Positions 1 through 9,129 of a stretch of 60,811 nucleotides of DNA are shown here, one piece after another. Every line of letters starts with the position of its first letter. The first letter of the stretch is position 1. The notes under the pieces are model-generated. The model saw only the letters and a list, made by a program, of their open reading frames with translations, was not told the DNA's origin and did no database searches. A program made the translations under genes and the position numbers. The stretch comes from Geminicoccus roseus DSM 18922 (GTDB lineage: Bacteria; Pseudomonadota; Alphaproteobacteria; Geminicoccales; Geminicoccaceae), in contig NZ_ATYL01000005.1 in assembly GCF_000427665.1 (NCBI RefSeq), positions 1 through 60,811 of the forward strand. Reading direction: 5' to 3'.

Positions 1-330
1 CTCGAGGCGGCGCTGGGGGGTGCTGCAACGATCGAGCTGCATGCCAAGGCGGATGTGCGCGAAGCGACGATCCGCCATGAACGTACGAGTTGGACAGGTC
101 AGGGTGAGAACTTTCTGGACGCCCTGGAGGATGCGGTGCGGCAGGTGGCTCTATCGATGGGAAGCGCCTCGATACTCGATGGGCAGCAGGTGAGCGAGGA
201 AGGCGCCAGCACGAGTGCCACCACATTGGCAGGGCAGATGCTCCCGAGGGGTGGCGGGATGCATCTTGGCGTCAGGCGTCCACCAACAGAGGTCGGCTAT
301 ATCAGCGCCCGGATAGCTGACGAAACGTGA
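1..330 (+). CDS. 3' part of an unidentified gene cut by the window edge
   Basis: The reading frame is open from the first base to a stop at 328-330, so a gene may enter from the left; an internal GTG at 55 could also start a 91-residue protein. The readable part contains a helical stretch (GQGENFLDALEDAVRQVAL) followed by a low-complexity Gly/Thr-rich tail. I recognise no family. It converges with the gene ending at 349. Treat as a possible gene only. Confidence 0.3.
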   Translation, partial: LEAALGGAATIELHAKADVREATIRHERTSWTGQGENFLDALEDAVRQVALSMGSASILDGQQVSEEGASTSATTLAGQMLPRGGGMHLGVRRPPTEVGYISARIADET

Positions 331-348
331 TCAAGGAGTTGATCCCGA

Positions 349-612
349 TTATCGCCAAAAGGCCCTGGCTGCAGCCATCTCGTCCTCGGCAAAATTCTGC
401 AGATGGAAGCGGTCATTCTCGTCAGGCGTGGCCTCGACGACGATCCGGGTTTCAGGTCGAAACCGCCACTCGGCGACGGCATCCCGGATCTTCCACTCGA
501 TGTCGGCCAGGAGATCGGCTTGCGCTGCGGCCAGGACATCACCCAGATCATTGATCCAGATCACCCGATACCTTGGCTGGCCGTTCGGCTTGTTGTTCAT
601 CGCATCATGCAT
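349..612 (-). CDS. Hypothetical protein, 87 aa
   Basis: A small soluble acidic protein of unknown function. I start it at the ATG at 612 because GAGGATTGG lies directly upstream; a longer frame reaches 723 without a good ribosome site. The sequence has a hydrophobic strand near the start (RYRVIWIND), a long helix (AAAQADLLADIEWKIRDAVAEW) and a second strand (TRIVVEAT), suggesting a compact alpha/beta fold. No catalytic motif is visible. No operon partner: the neighbours are convergent or distant. Confidence 0.45.
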   Translation of the reverse strand: MHDAMNNKPNGQPRYRVIWINDLGDVLAAAQADLLADIEWKIRDAVAEWRFRPETRIVVEATPDENDRFHLQNFAEDEMAAARAFWR

Positions 613-973
613 CCAATCCTCTGCGCCGGGCTGTGAAGCGCAGTAAGCTATAAATCGATCGTCGTATAATCGACTGCAGGTGTTGCTGCTGACCAACGAA
701 GAATTGGCCATCTCTTGTAACAATGCTCAAGAACATTGTTGCGTTGTCATCGGCTGATGCTGGTGGAGACTCTCAGAGCAGCTCGACGCAAGATGGTCCA
801 ATCCTATCCGGAACGGGTGTGGTGCGGCAGGCTGCGGTGCCTCCTCATCACGAAAGATCATCCAGCTTTATGGAACATGGACACAGTACAAAGGCGAACC
901 CGTTCACGTAACTAGGATGTAGGGAACGAGTCCGGCGCTGGATCGACTTGCACTCAATCACGCAACGAAACCG
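613..973. other. Intergenic stretch without recognisable gene
   Basis: Only short frames with no family resemblance or ribosome site are seen. It contains the presumed promoter side of the 349-612 gene and the 3' side of the 974-1888 gene. Confidence 0.4.
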
Positions 974-1888
974 TTAAAGCTTGCACTTGCTCATGTCAGC
1001 GCCCTGGCTGGCAAGGAACGCCTTGGTTTCCAGCCACCAGTCAGCGTTCCGATCCCAATCCAGACGCGCCTGGCTGTTGCCCAGCGTTCCCCAGATCACG
1101 GCTCCGTCCGCGCCAGCATCCTTGACCGCCTGCAACTGCATTCCAAACCCGCCCTTGGGCAGCAGTTCGACGTCGTAGCGGCCAGCAGCAGCATTCCAGG
1201 CCGTGCGGTACTGCATCCACAGGAACGGGAAAACGGGCTTCTTCGGCCAGTTGCTTCGCGCGGTGGCAACCGTTCCAGCCGCGTACCGCCTGAACATCGC
1301 TGCTTCGCCCCACGCATAGAGCTGCGGGAAAAGCACGTCCGATTGATCGCCTACCCGCTTCAGCGCAGCGACCGCTTCCTCGTATGGCTTCTTTGGCTGT
1401 CCCTGCGCGGATGGGCTCTGGTGGAACTCCGGGGGAGCCACTCGAAAATACCCAAGCTTTGCTGCGGAACGCCGGGCCTTGAGCTCGCCCTTCAGGAAAT
1501 GGAGGAGATCGTAGTAGTCTGTTGCCTTGCTCTCCATCTCGGCACGCGAATCAGTCGGTAGCAAGGCCCAGCTGCCCTCGACATCCAGCACGACCATGTG
1601 ATGGGTAGTACTCTGCGCCGCGGCGTCGACGAAAGGCGCCGCCTTGTTCTTCAGCCGCGCATAGTCAGGCACCGGACCAAGCTTTCCGCCAGAGAACAGG
1701 GTGCCATGATAGACGATCGGCATCGGCATCATGCCGCATTGGTCGAAGCCGGAGACAGTCTGGTTGAACTTCAGGGAATAGTAGAGCTTGAAGCTCTTGC
1801 TGGCAGCCTCAGCCGTGGGCGCAGCCGCCAGTATTCCGGCAAGGGTCGCGATCGCAATAAATAACGAGAGAAAACGGTGCTGTTTCAT
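974..1888 (-). CDS. Exported TIM-barrel-like protein (hyaluronidase/glycosidase-like)
   Basis: A 304-residue protein when started at the ATG at 1888; the frame continues to 1978, but residues from MKQH onward make a classical Sec signal peptide (KQHR, hydrophobic FLSLFIAIATLAGILAAA, cleavage near AEAA). The mature part starts with KSFKLYYSLKFNQTV and has strand-loop units typical of a barrel: VVLDVEGSW, LGYFRVAPP, VLFPQLYAWG, PVFPFLWMQY and GADGAVIWGT. The acidic DVEGSW strand and the FPFLWMQY strand recall the hyaluronidase-type fold (GH56-like), but I cannot confirm a catalytic acid. A likely role is cleavage or binding of a polysaccharide outside the cytoplasm. Family assignment is inference; export is clear. 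Confidence 0.7.
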   Translation of the reverse strand: MKQHRFLSLFIAIATLAGILAAAPTAEAASKSFKLYYSLKFNQTVSGFDQCGMMPMPIVYHGTLFSGGKLGPVPDYARLKNKAAPFVDAAAQSTTHHMVVLDVEGSWALLPTDSRAEMESKATDYYDLLHFLKGELKARRSAAKLGYFRVAPPEFHQSPSAQGQPKKPYEEAVAALKRVGDQSDVLFPQLYAWGEAAMFRRYAAGTVATARSNWPKKPVFPFLWMQYRTAWNAAAGRYDVELLPKGGFGMQLQAVKDAGADGAVIWGTLGNSQARLDWDRNADWWLETKAFLASQGADMSKCKL

Positions 1889-2375
1889 GGGATGCCTTCG
1901 TTCAACAGCAAAGCCCCGGCCAATGTGAACCATGCAGCTATCGCTGCAGGATGGTTGCCTAGGGAGTGATGCTTGCAAAGAACGGGATAGAACCAGACAT
2001 CCAGTGCGTTATAATTGACCGCACATCTCAACTTGGAAGTGAGCAGCAGTAATATTTCGCGCCGACGATCTTGGGCGCGTGGCTACTAGTCGAAATTGAA
2101 GGCTGCGTCGAGCGACAACCTGGACATCTACGGCCAAAAAGCGAGGGGATGTGAGTGCCGCAGTGTTGCAACTAGTGGCCGTCTCGTGCGGAATCACTTC
2201 TGTGGAGCTGGCGCTATCGGAAGCCCCGCCTTACGCAGGCCGCCGGCCATGAGCTCGATTTGAGAATCCAGCAGGTTCCAGACGCGCTCAGGGTCGAGAA
2301 GCGTTCGCAGATATCAGGATTGAGGGCGAGCGCCACGTCAGTGCCTGGCAGGAATATTATGAAGATCAGGTGCGG
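1889..2375. other. Intergenic; possible short gene remnant
   Basis: On the minus strand, about 2198-2320 reads ...LLDPERVWNLLDSQIELMAG... to a TGA at 2198-2200, which looks like the C-terminus of a real protein without a start. Nothing else is supported here. Confidence 0.3.
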
Positions 2376-2603
2376 CTACGAGTTGCCGCGGAGCTTCGCC
2401 ATCTCGGCCTCGACGTAATCCAGCAACTCGGTCTGCTCGTCCTTCGGAGCATCAACCGTCACTGTCGTGCCGTACTTAAACTTCCGCTCAGAGATCATCT
2501 CGCCGGCAGCGCGCCTAGCCCCCTCAACTTGGTCTGCTTTGACACGGGCGATCCGTCCGGTGCCATTGGACCAATCGATCTGGTACTTTGCTTGTTTAGC
2601 CAT
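2376..2603 (-). CDS. Small hypothetical protein, 75 aa
   Basis: Starts at the ATG at 2603, preceded by AGAGGATCAGAAGT, which is a good ribosome site; the longer frame to 2864 lacks one. The protein opens MAKQAKYQIDWSNGTGRIARV, continues with a Lys/Arg-rich middle (RRAAGEMISERKFKYG) and ends in an acidic helix (TELLDYVEAEMAKLRGN). It is small, basic in the middle and soluble. No family is recognised. Confidence 0.5.
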   Translation of the reverse strand: MAKQAKYQIDWSNGTGRIARVKADQVEGARRAAGEMISERKFKYGTTVTVDAPKDEQTELLDYVEAEMAKLRGNS

Positions 2604-2998
2604 ACTTCTGATCCTCTTATCATGCCCACTCGTATGGAATCCCAAGCGTGGCAGGCTAGACTTGCCGTATTCCGGCAGGATGTTCAGAACCCTCGGCACA
2701 TAGATCCAGCGCGATCCTATTGCCTCCCCATCTGCGCGCTTCCAACCTCGCTGATCTCGATCATCTTGTTCGCAGCCACACCTCACCCGGTTGCATAGAA
2801 AGCGCACTTCTACCCCATGTTTTCCGCATTTGGAGGGAAATGCGGTGGTGATGATAGAGCCCAACAGATTCGACCTTTTGTCGGTTCCAGATCCACGAGC
2901 AGTTCTGCGCCAGACTGGACAATCAGCAGTAGTGACAAGTCGTCTTAAGCATCCTACGCATCAAGACCTTAGGATCAGGGAAATTGAAAGGATCATCC
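2604..2998. other. Intergenic between divergent small genes
   Basis: No supported gene. It must hold the promoters of the 75-aa protein (minus) and the exported 126-aa protein (plus); no clear operator was seen. Confidence 0.35.
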
Positions 2999-3379
2999 AT
3001 GCGTAGCCTCGTTATCGTCGCGGGTTTGTGGCTCACCGCCAGTGCCGGAGCGAGCGCTGCCGAGGTACCGGAACTGACAGGCACTTGGAGTGGGTCGGGA
3101 CCTGCAGTGAGCGAGGGTGAAGGCTGGGAAACGGAGCGCTCCACCAACATGTCGATCGACGAGCAGCATGGGCGCGTCTTCCGGGGCGTGGTGAAGTACG
3201 AGGGTGGAGAAGAGGATTTTGTCGGGATCATTCAGGCCGACGGCAAGGGTATCCTGATCTCGAACGAAGACGGGCACGTTACCGGGATGTTGACTGCCGC
3301 CGACGAGATGGAGGTCTGCTACGTTGAGGGTGGCGATGATGCGATCGCTACCTGCTCAACGATGAAACGGGCGCAATAG
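2999..3379 (+). CDS. Exported hypothetical protein, 126 aa
   Basis: Start chosen at the ATG at 2999 because GAAAGG lies just upstream and the N-terminus then forms a signal peptide (RSLVIVAGLWLTASAGASA, cleavage before EVPELTG). The mature part reads LTGTWSGSGPAVSEGEGW, then strands around VFRGVVKYEGG, FVGIIQADGKGILIS and HVTGMLTA, ending with a Cys pair. This is the pattern of a small periplasmic beta-barrel or lipocalin-like domain seen in many proteobacterial proteins of unknown function. No enzyme motif. Confidence 0.6.
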   Translation: MRSLVIVAGLWLTASAGASAAEVPELTGTWSGSGPAVSEGEGWETERSTNMSIDEQHGRVFRGVVKYEGGEEDFVGIIQADGKGILISNEDGHVTGMLTAADEMEVCYVEGGDDAIATCSTMKRAQ

Positions 3380-3602
3380 CCCTCCTGTCCGTCAAGTCGG
3401 ACGATCCCCGACGTCGTTGATTATGACGCTGCTGTTGGGTCGGCTTCGCGAGCAACGATACCAGCCAAGCCAGTCGCGGAGGACCGCTCAGATATCGTTG
3501 GCGATGCCAAATCAGGCAGAACCCAAAGCCTCATCACGAGGGCACCTCTCGAGCGCTGCAATGTTAGCTCTCACGACAGCAACTGCAGGACGAGACGGGC
3601 AC

Positions 3603-3968
3603 ATGATGCGGCAGTGGATTCTCGGGGCAGCCTTCGTGAGCATGGCCGGCGTGGCACAGGCGCAGACCACCCCGGCGCTTGTCGAAGCCGACGACGCGAC
3701 CACCGTGGAGGCGTTCAACCTTACGGTCGACCAGGTGGAGGATCTTGATCTGATCGGCGCCGATGGCGAGCGCATCGGCGAGGTCGACGATGTTCTGATG
3801 ACCCCGGAGGGGGAGATCACCGCAGTCTCTGCCGATGTGGGCGGGTTTCTTGGCTTGGGCGAGAAGGACGTCATGATCGAGATCGATCAACTGACGCCTG
3901 GCGAGAACGGTCTGGTGACCAACCTCACAAAGGAACAGCTTGAGCAACTGCCGGACTGGGACGACTGA
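3603..3968 (+). CDS. Periplasmic PRC-barrel domain protein
   Basis: A 121-residue protein beginning MMRQWILGAAFVSMAGVAQAQ, a signal peptide ending AQA. The body carries one PRC-barrel domain: VDQVEDLDLIGADGERIGEVDDVLM, then EITAVSADVGGFLGLGEKDVMIEI and a final TKEQLEQLPDWDD, which closely follows the family pattern of a beta-barrel with a conserved GLG loop and a terminal LEQLPxW. These envelope proteins are common in alphaproteobacteria; their ligand is unknown. The in-frame region from 3417 is not needed. A hairpin follows at 4118. Confidence 0.8.
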   Translation: MMRQWILGAAFVSMAGVAQAQTTPALVEADDATTVEAFNLTVDQVEDLDLIGADGERIGEVDDVLMTPEGEITAVSADVGGFLGLGEKDVMIEIDQLTPGENGLVTNLTKEQLEQLPDWDD

Positions 3969-4117
3969 CGAGCGGACCAACGTCAAGTTCGTTGCAATCA
4001 TCGCAGATGCAGAAATCCTCAGGAAGCTATCGAGTAGTCTGCTGGAGATAGCTGACATCCAGGTGACCGAGACTGGCCGATCCACTCAATTAGCCAGGTG
4101 TTCGGTGTCGATAGCAG

Positions 4118-4147
4118 GAGCGGGTCGCCTAGAAAGGCGGCCCGCTC
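4118..4147 (+). terminator. GC-rich hairpin, probable terminator
   Basis: Stem GAGCGGGTCGCC, loop TAGAAA, stem GGCGGCCCGCTC with one G-T pair. It lies 150 bp after the PRC-barrel gene. The following T run is weak, so it could also be a REP-like hairpin. Confidence 0.55.
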
Positions 4148-4210
4148 CATTTCGGCTCAACGTCCACAGGCCGCCATCGTTTGACCCTATGGTCCACCCC
4201 CTGGGCCTAG

Positions 4211-5058
4211 GGCCGATCGACAATCATTGCATCCAGATCATGGCGGCGGCCAGCTGAACGAAGCCGATGAAGTGGAGGGTGCGTCGGTCATGGCGGGTGG
4301 CGAGGCGGCGGAAGTGCTTGAGCTTGCCAAAGCACCGCTCGATGCGGTTGCGCAGCTTGTAAGCGCTGGCGTCGTGCGGGATGGCGATCTTGCGGGTGCG
4401 GTTGGCAGGGATCACCGCTTGGGCACCCATGTCGGCGATGAGCACGCGTAAGGCATTGCTGTCGTAGGCCTTGTCGGCAAGCACGGCGGCGCCGGTCTGG
4501 CCGCCGAGCAGGGCGGGTGCCTGCGTGACATCGCCGATCTGGCCGGCAGTAACGATGAAGCGGAGCGGCCGGCCCAGAGCATCGGCGAGCATGTGAACCT
4601 TGCTCGTCAGTCCTCCTCTGGAACGCCCCAGCGCCTGGTTCTTGGCCCCCTTTTTCCAGTTGCCGCCTGCTGGTGCATGCGGACGATCGTGCTGTCGAGC
4701 ATCAGGTACTGGTTGTCGCGATCGGTAGTCAGCGCCTGGAACACCTGCTCCCACACGCCGGCATGGCACCATCGGCTGAACCGTCGGTGCACCGTCTTCC
4801 ACTTGCCATAGCGCTCGGGCAGGTCCCGCCAATGCGCGCCCGAGCGCAGCACCCACAGGCAGCCGTTCACAAACAACCGGTTGTCCGAACCCGTCCGACC
4901 CGGATCACCCGTCTTGCCCGGCAACATGGGCGCGATCCGCACCCACTGTGCCTCGCTCAGCTCGTAGCGCTTCACAGCCATCCAAAGGCTCCCAACCCAG
5001 CTTAGGACCCGGTGAAGCAGCATGCAGCATACCCGAAAACTCTGAATGTCGATCGGCC
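4211..5058 (-). mobile_element. IS5-family element, IS427 group
   Basis: An 848-bp element. Both ends begin GGCCGATCGACA (left at 4211, right reading inward from 5058) and each is flanked by CTAG (4207-4210 and 5059-5062), a target duplication normal for IS427-type elements. It carries a two-frame transposase. It separates an unrelated left flank from a membrane-protein C-terminus on the right. Confidence 0.85.
4224..4981 (-). CDS. IS427-type transposase made from two frames
   Basis: The first frame starts at the ATG at 4981 (MAVKRYELSEAQWVRIAPMLPG) and carries the N-terminal part (LWVLRSGAHWRDLPERYGKW) and the first catalytic Asp (LMLDSTIVRMHQ). The second frame supplies SRGGLTSKVHMLADALGRP, VLADKAYDSN with the second Asp, and NRIERCFGKLKHFRRLATR with the catalytic Glu, ending AAAMIWMQ. 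The two frames overlap around 4607-4680, as expected for programmed frameshifting in this group. All DDE residues are present, so the element may be active. Confidence 0.85.
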
Positions 5059-5160
5059 CTAGAGCGCGGCCTCGAACTGGCAGGTCTGGCCTGGGCACTG
5101 GCCTTTCTCATCTTCGCCCTGGGCTACGGGCGGATGCTGTTTGCGCGGTCGTCCAGATAG
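5059..5160 (+). pseudogene. C-terminal remnant of a membrane protein, NnrS-like
   Basis: Directly right of the IS end, an open frame reads LERGLELAGLAWALAFLIFALG, then YGRMLFARSSR and stop. A Trp-Ala-Leu-Ala-Phe membrane helix followed by Tyr-Gly-x-Met-Leu is the pattern at the end of NnrS proteins (heme/copper membrane proteins of NO response). The rest of the gene is absent on the left of the IS, so an IS-linked deletion removed it. Family assignment rests on about 33 residues and is tentative; the nearby nar and NO-response genes make it plausible. Confidence 0.35.
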
Positions 5161-5231
5161 CGGCGGCTTGATCCTCACCCGCTTCGGTGGAGACCTCTAA
5201 TACGCTCCTTGGGCGCGAGGAAGGTGATCTG

Positions 5232-5560
5232 ATGGCGAAGAAGAGGTGGGAGTTCAAGCGGGCGGCTATCACGCTGATGGAGAACTGGCAGCCGCAAATG
5301 CAGTTTGCGGATGAGCTTGGCAGCAAACACCAAGCTGGGACCAGCGCGCTCTTCGAGTTCATCACCGAGTATTACTAGGGACACAGCCAGCTGGTCTTCG
5401 CCAACTAGCCCTTCTCAGCCTGGGACAGTGTCTTTTCAAGCTGGCCATGACCGTGGCGGCGATCGGCCGGCTCGTCCACCACGCCACCATCCTCGAGCTC
5501 AACGTCGAGAGATACCGCCGCCGTGCCGCTACCGGACCAGGGCAGGCCTCATCACCGACG
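5232..5560 (+). pseudogene. Decayed IstB-like ATPase of an IS21 element
   Basis: In one frame DELGSKHQAGTSALFEFITEYY, stop, GHSQLVFAN, stop, PFSAWDSVF; then, after a frameshift near 5445, MTVAAIGRLVHHATILELNV and ERYRRR. These are consecutive blocks of the IS21 helper ATPase (Walker B region to C-terminus). The N-terminal half and istA are missing. The first residues after the ATG at 5232 do not resemble IstB and may be unrelated sequence joined to it. Confidence 0.6.
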
Positions 5561-5633
5561 ACAGCCGTAACAACACCGGGAATCACAATGCCCAAAACCC
5601 AACGACAATCATCTCCCCGGCTGACCGTTTTAA

Positions 5634-6540
5634 GAGCGCGTCCCGAAAGGGGTTGAGTGGCCGGGATGGCGTAGTTCCGAGAGGTTGCTGAGGCCTTTTT
5701 GGAGCCGCTCATGTGGACCCCGACCATCCATCGGCAGCATAGCCGCGACGGATTGCGTCACGAAACCGATCTGACCGATCCCGAATGGGCTCTGATCCTT
5801 GCCCCTCATGCCCGAGCCGAACCAGCGTGGGCGACCCCGGGCGTGGTCGCTCCGCGAGATCATGAACGCGATTTTCCACGTGCTGCGGGGCGGGGTCGCA
5901 TGGCGGCTTCTTCCAGACGACCTGCCGCCACGAACAACCGTTTACCGCTGGTTCGCCTCGTGGCGCGACACCGGCTTGTTCGAGACCGTGAACCACTTGC
6001 TCGTCATGGACGACCGGGAGCGCGTCGGACGTGAAGCATCGCCCAGTGCCGTCGTGATCGATAGCCGGTTGGTCAGGACGACCGAGAGCGGCGGCCCACG
6101 GGGTTACAATGCGGGCAAGAAGGTGCAGGGCCGCAAGCGGCAGGTCATGGTGGACACGGACGGGCGCAGTCTCATTCTGGAGGCCCAACCCGCCGACGTT
6201 CAGGATCGCGACAGCGCGCCTCTCGTGCTGCGCCTGTCCCGCCGGTCGTTCCTGTTCATCACGAAGGCGTTCGCGGATATGGGCTTTGCCGGAAGCGGGC
6301 CCGCGACGGCGACCTGCATCACCATCGAGATCGTCAAGAAGCCCGCCGATCAGGTCGGCTTCGCGGTTCACCCGCGCAGGTGGGTGGTGGAGAGGTTCTT
6401 CGCCTGGATCAGTCGCAACCGGCGGCTGTGGAAGGACCCTGAGGCCAAGCTCGCCTCGGCCAAAGCCTTCCTCTACGCCGCCTCCATTATGCTCCTCACC
6501 CGCCGATTGGCTCGGACCTCACGAATTCCGGGCCGGGCTC
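5634..6540 (+). mobile_element. IS5-family element, IS1031-like
   Basis: About 907 bp. Ends are related inverted repeats: GAGCGCGTCCCGAAA at 5634 and, inward from 6540, GAGCCCGGCCCGGAA, with TAA/TTA at the borders as expected for TNA targets. It contains a frameshifted transposase. Confidence 0.65.
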
Positions 6541-6626
6541 TTAGGACAACGATCTTCAGTCTCGGCTCGTCGAACCGCCGGAGCCGGGCCTTTGACAAGA
6601 GCGGCCTTGAGCAGTCGGCAGTATAG
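5711..6626 (+). pseudogene. IS1031-type transposase, frameshifted
   Basis: Translation starts at the ATG at 5711 (MWTPTIHRQHSRDGLRHETD, LTDPEWALI). The frame breaks near 5795 and the homologous sequence resumes in another frame (LMPEPNQRGRPRAWSLREI, VLRGGVAWRLLPDDLPPRTT). Later blocks are intact: AVVIDSRLVRTTE, GYNAGKKVQGRKRQVMVDT, a central ADMGF where the family has a D-G-Y motif, and HPRRWVVERFFAWISRNRRL with the catalytic Glu. The frame runs past the element's right end, so the original stop is lost. Probably inactive. Confidence 0.75.
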
Positions 6627-6637
6627 GGGAGGCATTT

Positions 6638-7071
6638 TTAGCTTGCTCGTTCCATGGCCGTAGCCAACTGCTGCTTGAGCCGCTTGATTTCCTCAAAGCG
6701 TGCAGCGATGTCGCGCATCACGGCTGCCATGCCGATGACCCGCCCCCGGCCATCCATGAACGGCACGATGGTGAATCCGAGGGATATGCGCTGCCGGTCC
6801 TTGCGGATGCCTGGAACGGATAGAAGGTCGCCCTGGCTATAGTGGCTCTTCCCTGTTCTCACGACCTCGTGGAAGCCCTGCCAGTGGCAAGCGCGCAGCC
6901 GCTCGGGAATAATCAGGTCCAGCGACTGTCCAAGGGCCCCCTCCCCCAATGCCCGAAGATGCGCTCAGCTCCAGGGTTCCACAGACGGATGACCCCCTGA
7001 TCATCCGTGGCCACCATCGCATCGGCCGATGCCGCCAGAATGCCGTCAGCCACGATCCGCGCAAAATCCAT
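6638..7071 (-). pseudogene. PAS-domain sensor protein, single frameshift
   Basis: The ATG at 7071 has GGAGAG upstream and begins MDFARIVADGILAASADAM, VATDDQGVIRLWNPGAERIFG, the first half of a PAS domain. The frame is lost in a run of G near 6945, and the second half continues as GEGALGQSLDLIIPERLRAC, HWQGFHEVVRTGKSHY, then RISLGFTIVPFMDGRGRVIG and MAAVMRDIAARFEEIKRLKQQ. If the G run were one base different the protein would be a complete PAS protein of about 145 residues with a short C-terminal coiled coil and no output domain. Either a real lesion or an assembly error. Confidence 0.7.
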
Positions 7072-7290
7072 TCCACTCTCCGCTTACCGATGCCCGAAGG
7101 TTCACCCGATGCCGATAGATTCTGGGCCGGTATGCGGCCCACTCTGATTACTGGGCCAAAGCCGATCCATATGCGCCATAGAAGCACCCTAAGCAGGATA
7201 CGTGGCTAGAGCTTGTTAGCTCCTGATTGCTTCCTCCCTATCTGTTGGACGTGCAGCAGATGGGGGAGCTGATGAGGGGCGTTCTGACGG

Positions 7291-7410
7291 ATGGGCAAGT
7301 GGGCGACACTGGAGCCGTGAATCGAGGCCTACCGTCCGCACCACCAGACGCAGCATTACAACCTGCGACGCACGATCGAGGGGATCATCTGGGGTCACGT
7401 CCGTCAACAT
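7291..7410 (+). pseudogene. IS5-family orfA remnant
   Basis: Reads MGKWATLEP, stop, IEAYRPHHQTQHYNLRRTIE, GIIWGHVRQ, the N-terminal part of an IS5-family transposase (W-x-x-LEP-IEA-x-RP...LRRTI-x-x-I-x-W). It is cut off by the left end of the IS256 element at 7410. A related remnant is at 33873. Confidence 0.55.
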
Positions 7411-8734
7411 GGTGGAAATTCGGTGGGCGTTGAGGTGGTCATCGCCTAGGCGGCCAGGGGTGGAAGTTTCAAGGTTCCAAGCTCGGGTGTGAGCAGCTCG
7501 GCCATCGCCTCGAGCTGCATGTAGCGGTGCTGGAGCTGCCACTCGTCGTTGGCTTCCAGCAGCACGGCTCCGATCAGCCGCAGGATCGAGGTCTCGTTGG
7601 GAAAGATGCCGACCACGTCGGCCCGGCGTTTGACCTCCTTGTTCAGGCGCTCCAGCGGGTTCGTGGAATGAAGCTTGGCCCGGTGCTGGACCGGGAATGC
7701 CAGGTAGGCCAGGACGTCGTGCTCGCTCGCGTCCATCAGGTCCGCGAGCTTGGGCCAGCGGGGGCGGAGCTGATCGGCGAGCTGGCGCCAGGCCTGCCGG
7801 GCCGCCTCCTGGTCCGGCTGCAGGAAGGCTTGGCGCAGCGCGGCGGCAACCATCGTCTGCTGGCCCTTCGGCACGTGCGCCAAGGCATTCCTTAGCCAGT
7901 GCACGCGACACCTTTGCCAGGTGGCACCAAGGACCTTGGCGATGGCGTGCTTGAGCCCTTCGTGCGCGTCCGAGACCACCAGCTTGACCCCACGCAGGCC
8001 GCGCTTGACCAGCCCTTTGAGAAAGCCCGACCAAAACGTCTCTGCCTCGGACGGGCCCAGGCCCAAGCCAACGATCTCGCGGCGGCCCTCGGCGTTCACC
8101 GCCACCGCGATTATCGCCGCGACCGAGACGATGCGGCCGCCCTCCCTGACCTTCAGGTAGGTCGCATCGAGCCACAAGTAGGGCCAATCGCCCTCCAGCG
8201 GTCGCTCGAGGAAGGCGTTCACCCGCTCGTCGATGTCCTTGCACAGCTTGGAGACCGTGCTCTTCGAGATGCCGCTCAGGCCCATGGCCTGCGCCAGCTC
8301 GTCGACCCGCCGGGTGGACACGCCTCCGATCCAGGCCTCCTGGATGACCGCCACCAGTGCCTTCTCGCTGACCTTGCGCGGCTCGAGGAAGGGCGGAAAG
8401 TAGCTGCCCTGGCGGAGCTTGGGCACGCGCAGCTGGAGCGTGCCCAGCCGGGTGTCGAGTGCGCGGTCGCGAAACCCGTTGCGGTAGTTGAGCCGCTCCG
8501 GCGAGCGCTCGTGCCGCCCGGCGCCGATCAGCCCTTCCACGTCCGCCTCCATCAACAGCTGCAGCACCGCCTCGGCCACGGCGCGCAGGAAGTCGCCATC
8601 GCCGGCCTTCTGCATCAGCTCGGCCAGTGGCAGTCTGTCCTCGGTCATCGGTCCTCCGTTCAGGTGAAGCGTCGCAACTCCACCCTACCCGGCTGGTCCG
8701 ATGACCACCTCAGAAGCTCAGCAAATTTCCACCA
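7410..8734 (-). mobile_element. IS256-family element
   Basis: About 1325 bp. Both ends start TGGTGGAAATT and contain TGAGGTGGTCATCG further in (7431-7444, and inverted 8697-8710). No clear target duplication was found in the flanks. It carries an intact transposase. Confidence 0.8.
7446..8648 (-). CDS. IS256-family (mutator-type) transposase
   Basis: A 400-residue protein, normal length for the family. It opens MTEDRLPLAELMQKAGDGD and has the typical central blocks: LNYRNGFRDRALDTRLGTL, LRVPKLRQGSYFPPFLEPR, then the first catalytic Asp in YLWLDATYLKVREGG, the second in VVSDAHEGLK, the CRVHWLRNALAHVPK region, and the Glu in STNPLERLNKEVKRRADVVG. It ends LKLPPLAA. No lesions seen, so it is likely functional. 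Confidence 0.93.
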   Translation of the reverse strand: MTEDRLPLAELMQKAGDGDFLRAVAEAVLQLLMEADVEGLIGAGRHERSPERLNYRNGFRDRALDTRLGTLQLRVPKLRQGSYFPPFLEPRKVSEKALVAVIQEAWIGGVSTRRVDELAQAMGLSGISKSTVSKLCKDIDERVNAFLERPLEGDWPYLWLDATYLKVREGGRIVSVAAIIAVAVNAEGRREIVGLGLGPSEAETFWSGFLKGLVKRGLRGVKLVVSDAHEGLKHAIAKVLGATWQRCRVHWLRNALAHVPKGQQTMVAAALRQAFLQPDQEAARQAWRQLADQLRPRWPKLADLMDASEHDVLAYLAFPVQHRAKLHSTNPLERLNKEVKRRADVVGIFPNETSILRLIGAVLLEANDEWQLQHRYMQLEAMAELLTPELGTLKLPPLAA

Positions 8735-8930
8735 CGAGCGCGGACGCTACCTCATCTGGCGCTGTCTCACTCTTGAGGAGGAGGCAAGCTCGCGTTTCGG
8801 ATACTGTATACTGCCAAATCTTTGGCCTCACAGATGAACGAGTATCATCCGCCTTCGCCGGCTGGGCTGGAGCTTCTTCTCGCTGGCATGAGAGCCGAGG
8901 GAGCCAGGGCAGACTTTCTGTCATTTGTTT

Positions 8931-8944
8931 GATCTAAATCAAAG
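8931..8944 (+). promoter_or_regulatory. FNR/Dnr-type binding site ahead of the nar operon
   Basis: TTGATCTAAATCAA is a perfect match to the FNR-family consensus TTGAT-N4-ATCAA. It lies 185 bp before the transporter start, in the only gap between the IS256 end and the operon. It explains anaerobic or NO-dependent induction; the Dnr-like protein at 20859-21563 or a separate FNR could bind it. Confidence 0.85.
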
Positions 8945-9129
8945 ACCGACCCCTGGCTTTGCGCCACCACCGCGAGTGCCGGAAGGTTTGCGGCCTGGAA
9001 AGCCAGCGGTGCTGCTCGGCCGATACGATGATCGGATCCTGCCGCTGGTGAGACGAGGGGAGGACAATGTACGGTGGCCGGTATGATGGGTGACGATGCC
9101 GCGCGATCCGGCTGCAGCCTCGCTGGGTT

